64,000 bases of DNA from Brachynemurus nebulosus (taxonomy: Eukaryota > Arthropoda > Insecta > Neuroptera > Myrmeleontidae). Position numbers and translations under genes: made by a program. The DNA is taken from NCBI GenBank assembly GCA_035578155.1, contig JAPWDM010000059.1:575501-639500 (forward strand). Direction: 5' to 3'. Positions 49,024 through 61,260 of this stretch are shown in pieces (the first letter of the stretch is position 1; each line of letters starts with the position of its first letter). The notes below the pieces were generated by a model. The model saw nothing but the letters and a program-made list of their open reading frames with translations. It was not told the DNA's origin and did not search any database.

Positions 49024-49869
49024 TACAGGTTTTGGTTTGGCCGCTTGGGGTCATCAGAAGCGCATGTTTCCCTTTGTGAACATTAAAATGTTAAAATTTT
49101 CATTAAAGAGAATATCACTGGATAAATCTTAATGTGTGAATCAATTTTTTTGATCCAGTGTGGTAATTATTATGTCCATAACTGTAACATATAGGTATGT
49201 TTAATTTAAATTTTAGTTACTTCTAATTTTCATAATTGTTTATGCAAATATTACCAATTCACAGAGTTAAAAATTTGTAAAATCAATTATTTTTTGACGT
49301 TTTATTTGATTTTAATTTTATGACAGGAATAAAATGAAAAGAATATGACCTTGATTATCATTTGAAAGTCATCGAAAATCTCGACTTCAAATTAAGAAAA
49401 TTTCAACAAATACAACGAATATAGGTAATAATCTGATGACAATTTGATTATTAACACTTTTCTTATATTTCAATTCTCTACATACCCTCCTTTCTAAACT
49501 TTCCAGCCGTTTAACCAAAATTTGAAAATAATCGATTCAATAAAATTAAAATTTAATATTCCATAATCACCCGGTTAAATTTAGTTAAAACCAATAAAAA
49601 AAACTGGGTTGAAAATATATGTAAAATCAATGGAATTCATATAACTATATAGAAAAAAAAAATGACAAATGTATGTTTCTATAAATAAAAAGAAAACAGT
49701 ATCCCAGAATTGTATCACGCACAACAGTGGTGGCTCGTTCAGAAGGGCAGCAGAATTATAGCCTCCCCGGTAAAAATGACACTCTTCACTATCAAAATTT
49801 TAGTATAATTTTGGTCACTATTTCATTATCATATAATATTTTATTTTTTTATATAAACATTTGTTGTCT
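49024..49869. other. stretch without recognised gene
   Basis: AT-rich, no repeat ends; ORF 49727-49933 overlaps the next repeat. Confidence 0.35.
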
Positions 49870-50160
49870 GGTAACGAAAAGAACTGTCAACTTGTACATA
49901 CACGACAGCGTAATTGGAGCGTTCTGGGGTTGACAGTTGTTCGAGTTAAATTGATTTTAGGCAACAAATTTGAGTTTTCTAAAAACACAATTCAGAAAAA
50001 TTATACAACTCGAATATAATATACGGTAAGACAAGTTAACGAATAAAATATACGTTAGTATATTTTGTTACTATGGTTTCTGAAATCAGTTAAATTTACC
50101 AACAAAAATCTTTGTACCATTTTTATCATGTTTACCTATAATGAAATGTTTTGCACCATT
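49870..50160 (-). repeat. dispersed repeat, inverse copy of 9.7-10 kb
   Basis: Reverse match to 9694-9990 (GAACTGTCAAC, CTGAAATCAGTTAAATTTACC). Confidence 0.5.
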
Positions 50161-50316
50161 ATTGCTCCCGAGACTATTAAAGTAGCGGAAGTACTGTAAC
50201 CACTTTTGAAAAATAAAAACTTTTTTTCCTCCAAAATAGAATTTTTTACGCATATTTCATTTTTTAGTGCTTCCTGAACAATTTTGGTTTAGTGTCTGTC
50301 CGGCCGTCTGTGTGTC

Positions 50317-50640
50317 GCCAGTTTGCACCAAGTGGCATAACTTCTGAACTATTCGATTGTTTTTAATGAAATTTTCAGAAATGATGCAGTTTGGTTCCTA
50401 GATAGATGGCCCCCCCTATGAATTTAATCGAAATCCGAGTAACGGCAGCTACGCCGCTACCATGTTATTCCATTAATATACTAAATTGCACCAAGTGGCA
50501 TAACTTCTGAAGTATTCAATTTTTTTTTTATGAAATTGTCAGAAATTATGCGGTCTGGTTCCTAGATGGTCCCCTACAAATTTCATTACATTCTGAGTAA
50601 TAGTATCCACGGCGCTACCATGAAATCCCATTAAATGTCA
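50317..50640 (+). repeat. tandem duplication, unit about 165 bp
   Basis: Two successive units start TTGCACCAAGTGGCATAACTTCTGAA (first written here as TTTGCACCAAGTGGCATAAC, at about 50317 and 50485) and each ends with GCGCTACCATG or its variant followed by CCATTAA. The region follows a TGTCTGTCCGGCCGTCTGTG string typical of insect retroposon tails, so this is probably an internal duplication of such a repeat. Confidence 0.6.
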
Positions 50641-52035
50641 ATATCTTATTTATTGCGCTAGTCCCAATTCGCTCAAATTTTTAAAGTATTTTGGGGGTTA
50701 GTTTCTAAAATATTTTTGTTATTATTTTATAATTTAGCCTTTAAGTATTTTGAGTTACAACAATTTTTTATCAACTTTAAGGTGAAAATATAATTTCGCG
50801 GCATATATATTTGGTAGAATACTGTTTTAAAATCTTTTACGAGTACGAGGAAGCTGTGTGCCACACCCCATTAGCAGCCTATTTTTCACTGTAACTTGTT
50901 TTTTTATTTTAAATATGAAAAAATTTCAAATATTCTTATGAGACTTAATATAAATACAATTTAATTGTAATTTTGCAGCTTCAGCTCCATTATTTGAAAA
51001 TTCCACGAGCCGCCACTAATTCACAATAATTCTTTTTATGGTTCGACCACCAACCCATTATAATACCAACATAACAATTTATAAATATCTATTTTTTAAC
51101 TAAATAAATAATTAATCTATTATACAATTAGAAAAAAAAGGAATATATCCGGAAAATACACATACATATAATTACTGTAGCTCAATTAATATTAATTTAT
51201 TAATTCGTTGAAAATGTTAAATCGATAACAGCCAGTGTGTGACTCGCGCGGAGCTATCATAAACTTATTAAAGTTGGTGAAAAGTATTAAAACATACAGC
51301 TGTAGTATGTAAGTATCTATAAATATTTTATATAAACTGGTTACGACTGGTTAACCGGAAAAATTAAAAAGTTTTCGTGGAAAAATGTAAAAATTATTTA
51401 TTTATTTGTTATCAATTGTATTTATTAACCCATTTTTTTTTAGAGTATCTCATAATTATTATAGATAAATTATTTTATAGTTAAGGTACTATTAATGAAT
51501 TAAAAATTTTTCGATTTTTTTTTTTTCATAAAAGAATCTATAAATGTGCCGAGAATGTTTATGAAAAATTTCAGGTTAAAATTCAAAAAAAAAAAATTAT
51601 ATCGATTTTTGTACAGTCATGTTTTGACGACACTGCGTAAAACTGGAAGACCGGACAAAGAAAAAGCAAGATAAGAGACTACAGGAGGAAGAATTTAAGA
51701 TTGCTTATGGATAAATATATGATTTCAATAATTCTTTATTACCGTCATCATGCCTTCGTTAAGGAGACTTCAACAAAGATTCCATCATTTCCAAACTTCA
51801 GCAACCAAAAAACAAACGTTAAGTGTTGTCCATTTGGATAAAGTAAGAAAATTTAAAGAAAATCGAGTTAAAATTTATTTCTTAAAAACAGTATTAATTT
51901 CTTAAACGATTTTATTCATAACAAAGATAAACATATATTTACAACAATAATAGTAATAGACCTCTTTTTCTTGTATATGACAATTTTTCTGTCCAGCGTT
52001 CCCACCATAATGCAAAGAAGTGTATAGAATTAATT
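50641..52035. other. stretch without recognised gene
   Basis: AT-rich, no ORF above 60 codons, no repeat ends. Confidence 0.4.
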
Positions 52036-52689
52036 AACGGGAGATTCGGTAAACAGAAAAAGAAATTGATTTTTTTTTATTCATAACTACGTTCCTTAAG
52101 GCGTTAGAAATATTTTCCTAAAATTTTATTTTAAAAAAATGAACAATCAAAAAGTTATGGGCATTTTAGTGCACGCACTTTACTATAATTCAATTTAAAA
52201 AAAAAAAAACTTTTTAATGCTATTTTTTCGAAAGTTCGTTTTTCGACATGGTTCCTGATGTATCTCAAAAAGTATTTGAGATATCGACATAAATCAAAGT
52301 TCATACTTATTATTCCTCGATACCGTCATTTTGGCAGGAACTAGGATCTTTTCGTTCCGTAATATATTTTCAGTGATTGAAAATTTATTTTCAAAATGCG
52401 ATTTCTCGCTGGCTTTTTTATCTTTTTTTTTCTTAGATCCTAGTTAGTGCCATAACTGTGTATGTATATTTTCAGAAAATTCTTGATTTTTTGATTTTGG
52501 TTCATCAAGCCATTTATATTCAGTTCATTTTCGAATTTTTAAGAGAAAAAGTTTTTTTGTAGTCTCATGACATGTAGAAACAATGTTGTATATTTAGTTT
52601 TTTTTTAATAAAATTTGTATATAACAAAAAAAAATAATAACAAAAAAGGTCGATTTTTGATGTTTTTTTTTTGGGGGAATCGCCCCTTA
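52036..52689. mobile_element. TTAA-flanked element F, copy 2 (empty site)
   Basis: Ends TTAACGGGAGATTCGGTAAA and inverse ...GGGGGAATCGCCCCTTAA. It matches 28044-29309 in reverse but without the Helentron-like insertion. The uninterrupted site CTTGATTTTTTGATTTTGG is at 52482-52500. Confidence 0.75.
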
Positions 52690-53690
52690 AGTTTTATAAT
52701 ACGTAAAATTTCAATTCAAATAAATTTTCGGTTGGTACATAAATTTTAGACTTTTTTAATATTTATTCAATATATAAAATTTAAATTTTTAGAACTAATG
52801 TACAAATATTGACATACATTAACATTTTTTGATATAATTGATTAATTAATTGTCAATTTAAATCACTTTTTTTTAAATTTAAAATTTCAATAACATAATT
52901 TAGAGTAAAATTTACGAAAAATAATTCTAATTCCTTTTTAGGCTTCCATAGCAACTAAAAAATCCGTCTAATTTGCAATGTGTGTCTATCCGTCCGTCCG
53001 TCTGTCCAGCTGTATGTACTAGTTCCACAATTCTCTCACTTTTGCACCTATTCAGACAAAATTTGGTGCGAAGACGGAATTTGATAAATAACCTTATGTC
53101 AGAAGTTAGGTAGGTTAGTAAAATAATGAACATTTTTTTGTGAGGTGTCGTTAAGCGTGCTCAACATGTTTTTGCCCAATTTATTTTTTGACAGATTGTT
53201 TATTTTAATAATATATTTCAATTTAGGATTCCCAAGACAAAATCTGACAAGAAATGTTTCTGCCACGACCCCATAATTCCTACATCTTTCGGCCTATGGC
53301 GCATGAAATTTTGCAAGTATATGGTATAGATAAAGTTCTCAATGGTACAGAAAAAAAATTGTATTAGCTTCCTGAAGTACTTTTCCGTATTACAAAGTTG
53401 GAAATGAAAATTTTTTGTCACGTACCACATCATAAGGGCCATCGTTAGAAAGGACTCGTAAAATTAAATTGAGATTCTTTTTACCATTTTTCACTATTAA
53501 CAGTTCCATTTGAAACATATGGAACTTCAAAACGAGAATTTGCAACCGTGGATTCAAGAAATTTAAAAGAAATAATACAGGTACCTACTAGTACTTGTTA
53601 AGAACACCAAATCAATATTATTTTTAGTTTCTGAAGGTACAAAAAGGATTTTGAAGTACAAAAAGTGTCCACCAATAAGTGCAATTTTGC
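52690..53690. other. stretch without recognised gene
   Basis: A CCGTCCGTCCGTCTGTCC tract at 52990-53007 is retroposon-tail-like. A minus-strand ORF (53218-53442) has no recognised domain. Confidence 0.3.
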
Positions 53691-53699
53691 TTGAAGGTA

Positions 53700-54115
53700 T
53701 GTCTGGGTATAAGAGTCTTGGTCTTGTTCTTGCATTAAGAGTCTTGGTATTGGTCTTGCTAGAGCAGTTTGAGTCTTGGTCTTGGTCTTGCAAAATGCAC
53801 TCTTAGTCTTGGTCTTGGTCCTGTTATTGCTAAAAAATCTTGTACTTTCCTGCATTTTTTTATTAGGGAATTTTTTTCTTCTAAAATCAGAATTTTTACT
53901 ATCTTTACGTATTAATTATACTTTCAAACTATTTAAATAGTTTAGCAAGAGTTTTGCTTTTTTCTTGCTTTTGTCATGGTCTTGCTCACTTGAGTCTTGG
54001 TATTGGTCTTGCAGCCATACTTATAGTCTTTGCCTTGGTCTTGCTCTTGGTATACATAGTCTTGGTCTTGGTCTTGCAAAAAATGCAAGACCAAGACTAA
54101 TTTTGCTCATCACTA
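53700..54115. mobile_element. hAT MITE of the TCTTGG family, copy 3 (left end lost)
   Basis: Ends TTTTGCTCATCACTA at 54115. The left TAGTGATGAGC end is missing; the sequence begins within the hexamer repeat. The interior TTAGCAAGAGTTTTGC and TCAGAATTTTTACT match the other copies. Confidence 0.8.
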
Positions 54116-54150
54116 CAAACAACTAACGTTCAAATCTATTAACCTCTATA

Positions 54151-54642
54151 CAGGGTGTTAGTGAATAAGTGCGAAAGATTTTAACAGGTGATTACTGAGG
54201 TTCTTTTATGTAAAAAAGTTCGTATAAACCCAGGTCCGAAAACGCTTAGTTTCCAAGATACAGGGTGTTCAGTCTCTCGTTTTTTTTAATATTTTCCTAA
54301 ATATTTCAAAACCGTTTTGAGATATTGACACAAAATTTGCCATAGAATATCTTCACTCAAACCAGTGGTGTCCGTATAGTCATATGATGACATATTTTTT
54401 GAAGAAAAAAGGCACGCCAATGATTTTTTCCAATTTGATAATGTTTTTTCAAATGTCCCATAAGTTGTTGACAAAAATGACCTCTTCCTACCACAAAACC
54501 GGTATGGGATATCTAATAGCCCATCTTTTCTCTATCTTGAAAACTAAGCGTTTTCGGACCTGGGTCTATATGAACCTTTTTACATAAAATAACCTCAGCA
54601 ATCATCTGCTAAAATCTTTCGCATTTATTCACTAACACCCTG
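54151..54642. mobile_element. 492-bp TA MITE with about 110-bp inverted ends
   Basis: Ends CAGGGTGTTAGTGAATAAGT and inverse ...ACTAACACCCTG, TA outside both. The pairing continues through CGAAAACGCTTAGTTTCCAA. A second CAGGGTGTTCAG is inside. The two ORFs in the middle have no domain. Confidence 0.85.
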
Positions 54643-54644
54643 TA

Positions 54645-55714
54645 TATCTAAATTATAACCCATAACAATTAAACAAAATAAAACAATCTTCAAAGAAGCG
54701 AAAAATTAGAAAATTTCGTCTCAGTTGCTTAAAAAATATTCATTAATAAATTCGAACAATTACCATTAAAATCGATAAAGAATAATTTCATATCTTTTGG
54801 TTGGTCTAATCGGAAATGACCATCGCAGACAATAAGGGATGCACAATACGGAAGGGATGAGTTACATCATACGAGATTTCTCCCCTTTTTGAAATATTGA
54901 AGGTCAACTATTCGTTCCCATCAATGTGTTTCTTAAGGAGATCATATAGTATTTTAAATCTTGGAATTTACAAGTTTCACTTTTTTGGATGGGGGAATTC
55001 CCCAAACCAACATTTTTGAAGATTAAATGATAAAAAAAATATATTTAAATAAACAAACTTTATCTATTTAAGAACATTTAAATACTTACAGTATTTTAAT
55101 GATTTAATTTTGAAAACTGAGAAATGTATCAAAATTTCTATCAGCCATACTGTATTAGTTACATAAATGGCCATTATTTTATTACAAAATTATTTTTTAA
55201 TTATAAACTTTTTTTGGGATACAATATTCATTTAATCTCTAACGCGCGCCAACCGGATTACTATGCTTTAATTAATAATAATTAATATTATAATTCGTAT
55301 TGGCTTCGAAATTGTAACCCAGTTTAATTTAATTTTAAATTTAAGTAGGTTTATGTCTACTTTATATGTTACTGTAATTCGATTTTCATTAATTTAATAA
55401 TATTTACTTACATAAATATATTTTCATTTTCAAATTTGTGTTCGATTCGTTAAAAAATTCAAATCGGTAAATTGTTCTAAATTATAGTACGTTCAAATAA
55501 TCATCGTATTATATAATTTTCAATCAATAGAGTGAAGCACTGGTTCGTTAAACATTTGATTTGAAATATTAGGTTAGAGAGATACATACATATGACTACC
55601 ATAGTATATATAGTAAGCTATATTCATTTTAGATACTTACCGGAATTTTAAATCGAAAAAATAAAAATAAAATAAAATATTTATAAAAAAAAATAATTAT
55701 TAAAAATAATTTAC
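54645..55714. other. presumed intron side of the candidate gene; nothing seen
   Basis: AT-rich; if the exon at 55715-55868 is real this is the start of its first intron on the minus strand. No exon was recognised in it. Confidence 0.35.
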
Positions 55715-55868
55715 CTGTAATTGGCCAGATAATTAACAATATAATTAATAGCAACATAATATTGGCACAATTAATTGCAGTGGTATGACTATGGCCGGTA
55801 ACTGCCGTTGTAGTTCCTGGTATTCCCAACAGCCGAATTTGTGGGGGCATTGTTACCATCAAAATCAT
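55715..55868 (-). CDS. candidate first coding exon of a secreted or membrane protein
   Basis: The minus-strand frame starts with ATG at 55868 (MILMVTMPPQIRLLGIPGTT) and stays open for 51 codons. The last part is a hydrophobic stretch (IMLLLIILLIIWPIT) like a signal peptide or membrane anchor. It then reaches ATTACAG|GTAAAT, a good donor, with one base left over (phase 1). The open frame beyond the donor is AT-rich and looks intronic. A signal-bearing short first exon before a long intron is common for insect cell-surface and secreted proteins. Of the alternative ATGs, residues 4 and 7 would also keep the hydrophobic part. I do not recognise the family, and the next exon was not found in this window. 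If the model is wrong the open frame is chance. Confidence 0.45.
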
Positions 55869-56803
55869 GTTGAATACCTACATATGTTGAAAAGTCTGCT
55901 GACAGGGGCCCCCACTATGGCAATTTCAATTACAAAATTTATAATAAACACTATGACAAATTTAAACACACCGGTTTTTTTTTTAAAAAAAATATTTTTT
56001 TAAAAAACAAGAAAAAATATAAATACGAATACGAAAACAACTAAAAATTGGTAAAATAAAAAAAACTAAAAATTAAAAAAAAAAAAGATAAACGAAAAAA
56101 CACAAAATCAGCCTGACGAGAGCGATGTCACTTTTAATTTATATTGTCCATTTAATTTTATATTATCATAAATTAATAATATTAAATTTTTCCGCATTGT
56201 TGATAATGGATTTTAACGGCTACACGTTGTTGCAATAATGTCGCTAATTGCATTAAATAATTAGAGGAAAATGTAAAAAAAAAAAAAATGTTTAACACAA
56301 AATAGAATCCAGTTCACACAACAAATTGTTTATAAAATCCTCAAAAAAAAATTTAACACTTGTAAGACAACCAATAAACTCAAAAAAAATTTAAACACAA
56401 ATTAAAAACAAAAGAAAATTGAAAAAACACATTTATTTATTTTTGTTTTTCTTTTAAATAAAAATAAAAAAAAATAATTTATTTTAATTTTATTATAATT
56501 TTATCATTAAAACATCGATCTTCGTTTTTTTTTTTTAAATGTGAAAATTCAACAATGTATATTTTTCTATTTTTCAAATTTTTTTTGTATTGTTGAAAAT
56601 ATTTTTTTTTCTTTTAATTGTTGTAGTTAGTAGGTAGAGTAAATGTGTCTTATACAATTTTATTTTCGAAAAAAAATATTATAATAATGAGCGTCTAACA
56701 TTTAGCGACGTCGGCATTAGACTAGCCGCCCTGTCAGGCTAACGTCGCACCGTAGCACCGCAGACCGACAGACAGACAGACGCGGCCATGATCCTAACTC
56801 ACT
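55869..56803 (-). other. candidate 5' leader of the 55.7-kb gene
   Basis: Runs from the proposed start site to the ATG at 55868. It includes poly-A/T rich parts and a CpG-containing block at 56695-56800 (GCGACGTCGGCATTAG, CGTCGCACCGTAGCACCG). An additional non-coding exon and intron may be hidden here. Confidence 0.3.
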
Positions 56804-56845
56804 GCACGGCACAAGCCGGTAGCCATTACTTGTATATATATATGT
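56795..56845 (-). promoter_or_regulatory. candidate core promoter
   Basis: On the minus strand a TATATATATACA tract (about 56832-56842) lies roughly 30 bases upstream of GTGCAGTGAG, an initiator-like site with +1 near 56803. Just downstream the CG content rises sharply. The TATA tract could be a plain AT repeat, so this is inference. Confidence 0.3.
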
Positions 56846-57514
56846 ATATGCATACATATACTACATAAGTACCTATGTACGTAGGGTACATATGGATAAT
56901 ATTGTACTAAATTCATAAAATGTACGCTATATATTATTTCGTTACTATAGAGCATGTTATACACCACTATAGAGGTAAAAGCTGATATCATACGTATTTT
57001 TTGCTGTTTTATATGTAAATGTATTTTACTATTAGATTATAGAGAAATACTATATGCGAAATATCTAAATACTCTGCATTCTATATTTTGTAGATATAAT
57101 TTCCATTTGTATTTTTTGGTTTTGGTGTAGTGCGCCGACGCATACCCACGCGCAAATCACATTTTTATAATAAGGAATATTGGTGATAGATAAGTATTAC
57201 CACACTGTAGAGTGGATATAGAGTAGTATGTACTTGAAAACCAGAGATTATAACGGATAAAACTAGTTTTTCTTTTTTGTTTCACTGCGCGTTCTTTTTT
57301 TGTTTTCCGTAAAAAAGAAGAAATAGTTGAACTAGATTATTTAAAATTTATTACTCTTTTCTCCATTAGTCAATAATATTGCTATTATTATTTTTTTTTT
57401 ATTAAATAATCAATATGAAAATTGTAAAAATTTTGATTTATTATACGTAATGCCTTGAAAAATTTATGTGATTTATGTTTTTTCATAATTATACGAATGT
57501 AAAAACTTTTAAAT
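56846..57514. other. upstream stretch, no gene recognised
   Basis: AT-rich with ATAC/TATG repeats. Nothing supported. Confidence 0.35.
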
Positions 57515-57522
57515 GGTATAAT

Positions 57523-58035
57523 TAGGGCTTGGAATACCGGTGTCTTTTTATAATTTATTCGGTATTAGCATTTAAAATACCGAAATTCCGGTATTTCGGT
57601 ATTTTTTCGGTATTGAATTAAGATCGTATAGAAAAAAGGAAAAAACATTAAAAATCATTTAATAAAATTAATTACTACATTATCTTTGGATTTTAACAGT
57701 AATAATAACAAACTACATAATTTTGTATTTTTTCTTATAGAGAAATACTTAAAAATATTCCAAAATTATGAAAAAATATGAATAAGTATAAGATATCTGG
57801 TCATCTGCACATATGGAAAACATTAAGCAAAACTAAAGACATTGTAATAACATTTATGTTGTAAATCTAACGTAAAAAAATATTCAAAATATGTAATATA
57901 TAAAGTATTTGATTTTGTTAATACCGAAACCGAAATACCGGTATTTGAAATTTTAATACCGGTTTTACAAAACGTTTAAAAATTTCCGGTATTCCGGTTT
58001 TTCGGTAGTACCGGAATACCGGTATCCAAGCTCTA
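57523..58035. mobile_element. 513-bp hAT MITE with CCGGTATT motifs
   Basis: Ends TAGGGCTTGGAATACCGGT and inverse ...ACCGGTATCCAAGCTCTA. Flanks GGTATAAT (57515-57522) and GATATAAT (58036-58043) agree at 7 of 8. CCGGTATT/AATACCGG-type motifs recur in both subterminal zones. No ORF. Confidence 0.85.
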
Positions 58036-58043
58036 GATATAAT

Positions 58044-58651
58044 TAGTCACTGCCTGGACGATTGAGCTCTTGCTCGATAATACTCCATTTTTGGAACGAC
58101 ATTATTCAATTTTTAAAAACTTGAGTAGTATTTTATTTAACAAGACGGAAATAAACAGCCTCGACCTCGACAATGAAAGCAATCAGGGCAGTAAAATTAT
58201 GTTGTTTTTTTTGCCGTATGAAATACATTTTATTTTTCGTCAGTTAATAATAAAGACTTCATTCCTACCATTTTATCTAAATTATTGTTTCTTTACATTG
58301 AAATTAATTTGAAATTTTTGTCATTTTGTAGTAAATAAAGAGGTTGTTGTGGCTTCCATAAACTGATATATGTATAAATTAATATTGTGTGTTAACAAAA
58401 CCACTGAGTACTGAATCGAACATACTAACATGTTTCCAATAGAGATACCATCGACATTAAATTGTGTACTTATGACTCCATTTTATTAAACCCAACTTCT
58501 AACTACGGAGGCTTGTTTATAAATATTACATAAACCATTAAATTAATGGTTTGACCGCCATTAAAGTAATCACATCAGTCAATTTTTTTTGCTTGAATTT
58601 CTTAATGTATTAGTAATACATAGCATTCTCTCTAGTCGATTCCTCCTGAAT
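58044..58651. other. stretch without recognised gene
   Basis: Short frames only and no repeat ends. Confidence 0.35.
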
Positions 58652-58659
58652 GACAAAAA

Positions 58660-59035
58660 TAGTGATGAGAAAGACCAAGACTTGACAGTCTTGGTCTTGC
58701 TAGAGCAGTTTGAGTCATGATCTTGGTCTTGGTCTTGGTATTGCTAAAAATCTTGCACTTTCTTGCATTTTTTTATTAGCGGATTCTTTCCTTCTAAAAT
58801 CAGAATTTTCTCTCTTTACGGTATTAATTATGTTTTCAAATTATTTAAATAGTTTAGCAAGAGTCTTGCTTTTGTCTTGGTTTTGCTTTCTTGAGTCTTG
58901 GTATTGGTCTTGCAGCCATACTTATAGTCTTGGTCTTGGTCTTGCTCTTGGTATACATAGTCTTGGTCTTGGTCTTGCATTTTTTGCAAGACCAAGACAA
59001 GACTGCAAGACCAATACTAATTTTGCTCATCACTA
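58660..59035. mobile_element. hAT MITE of the TCTTGG family, copy 4
   Basis: TAGTGATGAGA ... TTTTGCTCATCACTA with the perfect duplication GACAAAAA (58652-58659, 59036-59043). The plus-strand ORFs SLGLGL... are hexamer translations. Confidence 0.9.
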
Positions 59036-59164
59036 GACAAAAACCAGCCGTACTAATATTTTTAAGTTTTTCAACGGCAATTAAAACAATTTATTTGCCT
59101 AGGCATAAAAATATTGTTTTAGTGTCATTTAATTTGTAAGAGAAGGATCTTTGAACTCATTCAG

Positions 59165-59318
59165 AAGCATTGGGCTTCTAATATACGACGCCATCTGATT
59201 TTGTCTTTAGCAGCAACCTTTAATTTTGCCTAGATCAGTCCTGTTTGACCCAGTAAGGGTTGAATAGACGACCTCATCGCTTGAACGCCTGACAAATCCA
59301 TCCCAGCGCGACTTTAGC
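59165..59318 (-). pseudogene. LINE (RTE-type) ORF C-terminal fragment
   Basis: On the minus strand the order is SRWDGFVRRSSDEVV, a spacer with stops, then AAKDKIRWRRILEA. The family pattern at the very C-terminus of RTE-type LINE polyproteins is RW-GH--R---D followed about 40 residues later by A-DR--WR---EA, and it fits this. The copy has stops and no reverse transcriptase core, so it is a small dead fragment. It lies between two TCTTGG hAT MITEs. Confidence 0.4.
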
Positions 59319-59341
59319 TACTTATTTTGGTGCTTTAAAAC

Positions 59342-59792
59342 TTATGATGAGCAAAAACTTGGCAGTCATGGTCTTGGTCTTGTTCTTACATTAAGAATCT
59401 TGGTCTTGGTCTTGGTCTTGCTAGAGCAGTTTGAGTCTTGGACTTGGTCTTGGTCTTACAAAATGCAGTCTTGTCTTGGTCTTGGTTTTGGTATTGCTAA
59501 ATAATCTCGCACTTTCTTGCATTTTTTTTATTAGCGAATTTTTTCCTTCTAAAATCAGAATTTTCTCTGTTTACGGTATTAATTATACTTTCAAACTATT
59601 TAAATAGTTTAGCATGAGTCTTGCTTTTTTCTTGCTTTTGTCTTGGTCTTGGTATTGGTCTTGCAGCCATACTTATAGTCTTGGTCTGGGTCTTGCTCTT
59701 AGTTTACACAGTCTTGGTCTTGGTCTTGGTCTTCAAAAAAATGCAAGAGCAAGACAAGACTGCAAGACTAAGACTAATTTTGCTCATCACTA
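59342..59792. mobile_element. hAT MITE of the TCTTGG family, copy 5
   Basis: Left end TTATGATGAGCAAAA (two changes from the consensus), right TTTTGCTCATCACTA, with the perfect duplication TTTAAAAC (59334-59341, 59793-59800). Confidence 0.9.
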
Positions 59793-59851
59793 TTTAAAAC
59801 ATTGATACAACGTATTGATACCGTAATTACGTAAAATAAAGGTACTGACTC

Positions 59852-60000
59852 TTTGAAATGGTAGGTTGTGGGTTCGAACTCCACGATCGGCTACGCCTGT
59901 CAAGGTTTTTCTGTAGTTTTCCGTCACAATTCTTCCAAAATTCGAAACAGTGTTGTGGACCTGTAGCTAGGGAATCCGTAAAGCATTAAATACATTCGTC
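59852..60000 (+). repeat. tRNA-related SINE-like fragment
   Basis: TGGTAGGTTGTGGGTTCGAA then AAGGTTTTTCTGTAGTTTTC, the same order as 10745-10860 on the minus strand. The GGTTCGAACTCC part resembles a B box. Confidence 0.4.
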
Positions 60001-60562
60001 CTTCATCAGTAGCAATAAGGATTCAACAGAAATTATGAAGGTCAAGATAGATGAGGTCTGGGCAGGTGCGCCACATTTAATAGGTACTGTTGCCATTTGA
60101 AAATTCACATAAAATCCAACATGATTCCTTGATATTAATATTTAGTACACCATAAGAATACTAAACTTATATTAAAAGTGTAAGTATTATTTCACGTGTC
60201 ATATGGTAACCGTTAGAACGAACATCTTTTAAACTGTATATGGCTCGTGCGAATTATTTTGTCATACCCACTCAAGCATATAGCACAACAATATTCTAAA
60301 TTACACTATCTATCGGCTATCATTTATAATAATACACATCTGTTGTATAGTCTGCGAAATAAGTTGGCGTAGTCGCACAAGATATTGTGTAAAATAGTAC
60401 ACATGAGTCACACGTATAAGTCTGCGTATATGTATCAGAAATGTATATTTTCTTCTCATTCTATCAGGTATGTCACCATTTGTTATCTTCCTGTCTCCTT
60501 ATTTGGATTTGTTTTGTGTGTAAACATCTATAAGCGTGCTTGAGGTTAGAGCAAATCTATAG
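60001..60562. other. stretch without recognised gene
   Basis: Short frames only. No repeat match found; may be unique DNA. Confidence 0.35.
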
Positions 60563-60566
60563 ATAT

Positions 60567-60821
60567 CGCCGCAATCCAGGCATAACGTCGTATCTCATTT
60601 TTAATGATTTTTTTTTTAGGAGAACAGAAAAACAAGAACTACTCTTACATTTTGATGTGTAAATCATAAACGAATGTAGGTACTTGAAGAATATTAGTTT
60701 GCAAATACATAGATACCTTAGGTTCAAATTTATAAAACAAAATGTAACAGTAGCTCTTGTTTTTCTGCTCTCCTAAAAAAATCACTAAAAATGAGATATG
60801 ACCTCATGTCTGGAAGGCGCC
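60567..60821. mobile_element. 255-bp fold-back MITE
   Basis: Arms of about 85 bases, GCCGCAATCCAGGCATAACG and its imperfect inverse ...CATGTCTGGAAGGCGCC, pairing through GGAGAACAGAAAAACAAGA. GATAT is present outside each end, suggesting a short duplication. Confidence 0.75.
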
Positions 60822-60829
60822 GATATAAT

Positions 60830-61258
60830 TACTCGGACTCGCTTCGATCAAACTTGGAAGACAGCGAGAAGTAACAGCGCTTGAGAGAGTGAAAGACCAT
60901 GCAATAAAGTAATATGTCCACTCACTGCTATCAGTGGAATCAAGAATCACAGCTGTTGTTGTACATGTTAATTAGCTTAGCTTATTGTTAGCTAATTTAA
61001 TTTCGTAAACTTATAAAAATCTACATAGAAGATTTTTCCACGTCAATGATGAAATATTTTGACGATATTTAGAACAACAGGTATAACAACAATAAAAAAA
61101 ATTTTAAATCTAAACTTATTTAACTGTTTAACTGCCATATTTGTCCACAGATTAATGATGGCTTTTTGTATGGAGATTAGACAAGGAGACGAAACTCAAT
61201 GTATTCAAAAAAGTGTCTAAACAAAGATGGCACTCGTGTGCATACGATACGAAAGCGG
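60830..61258. other. stretch without recognised gene
   Basis: The minus-strand ORF 61152-61358 starts within the following MITE and shows no domain. Confidence 0.35.
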
Positions 61259-61260
61259 TA

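Noticed and set aside
59865..59895. tRNA gene suggested by GGTTCGAACTCC
   Set aside because: No acceptor stem or A box could be paired; a diverged copy at 10.8 kb shows it is a repeat.
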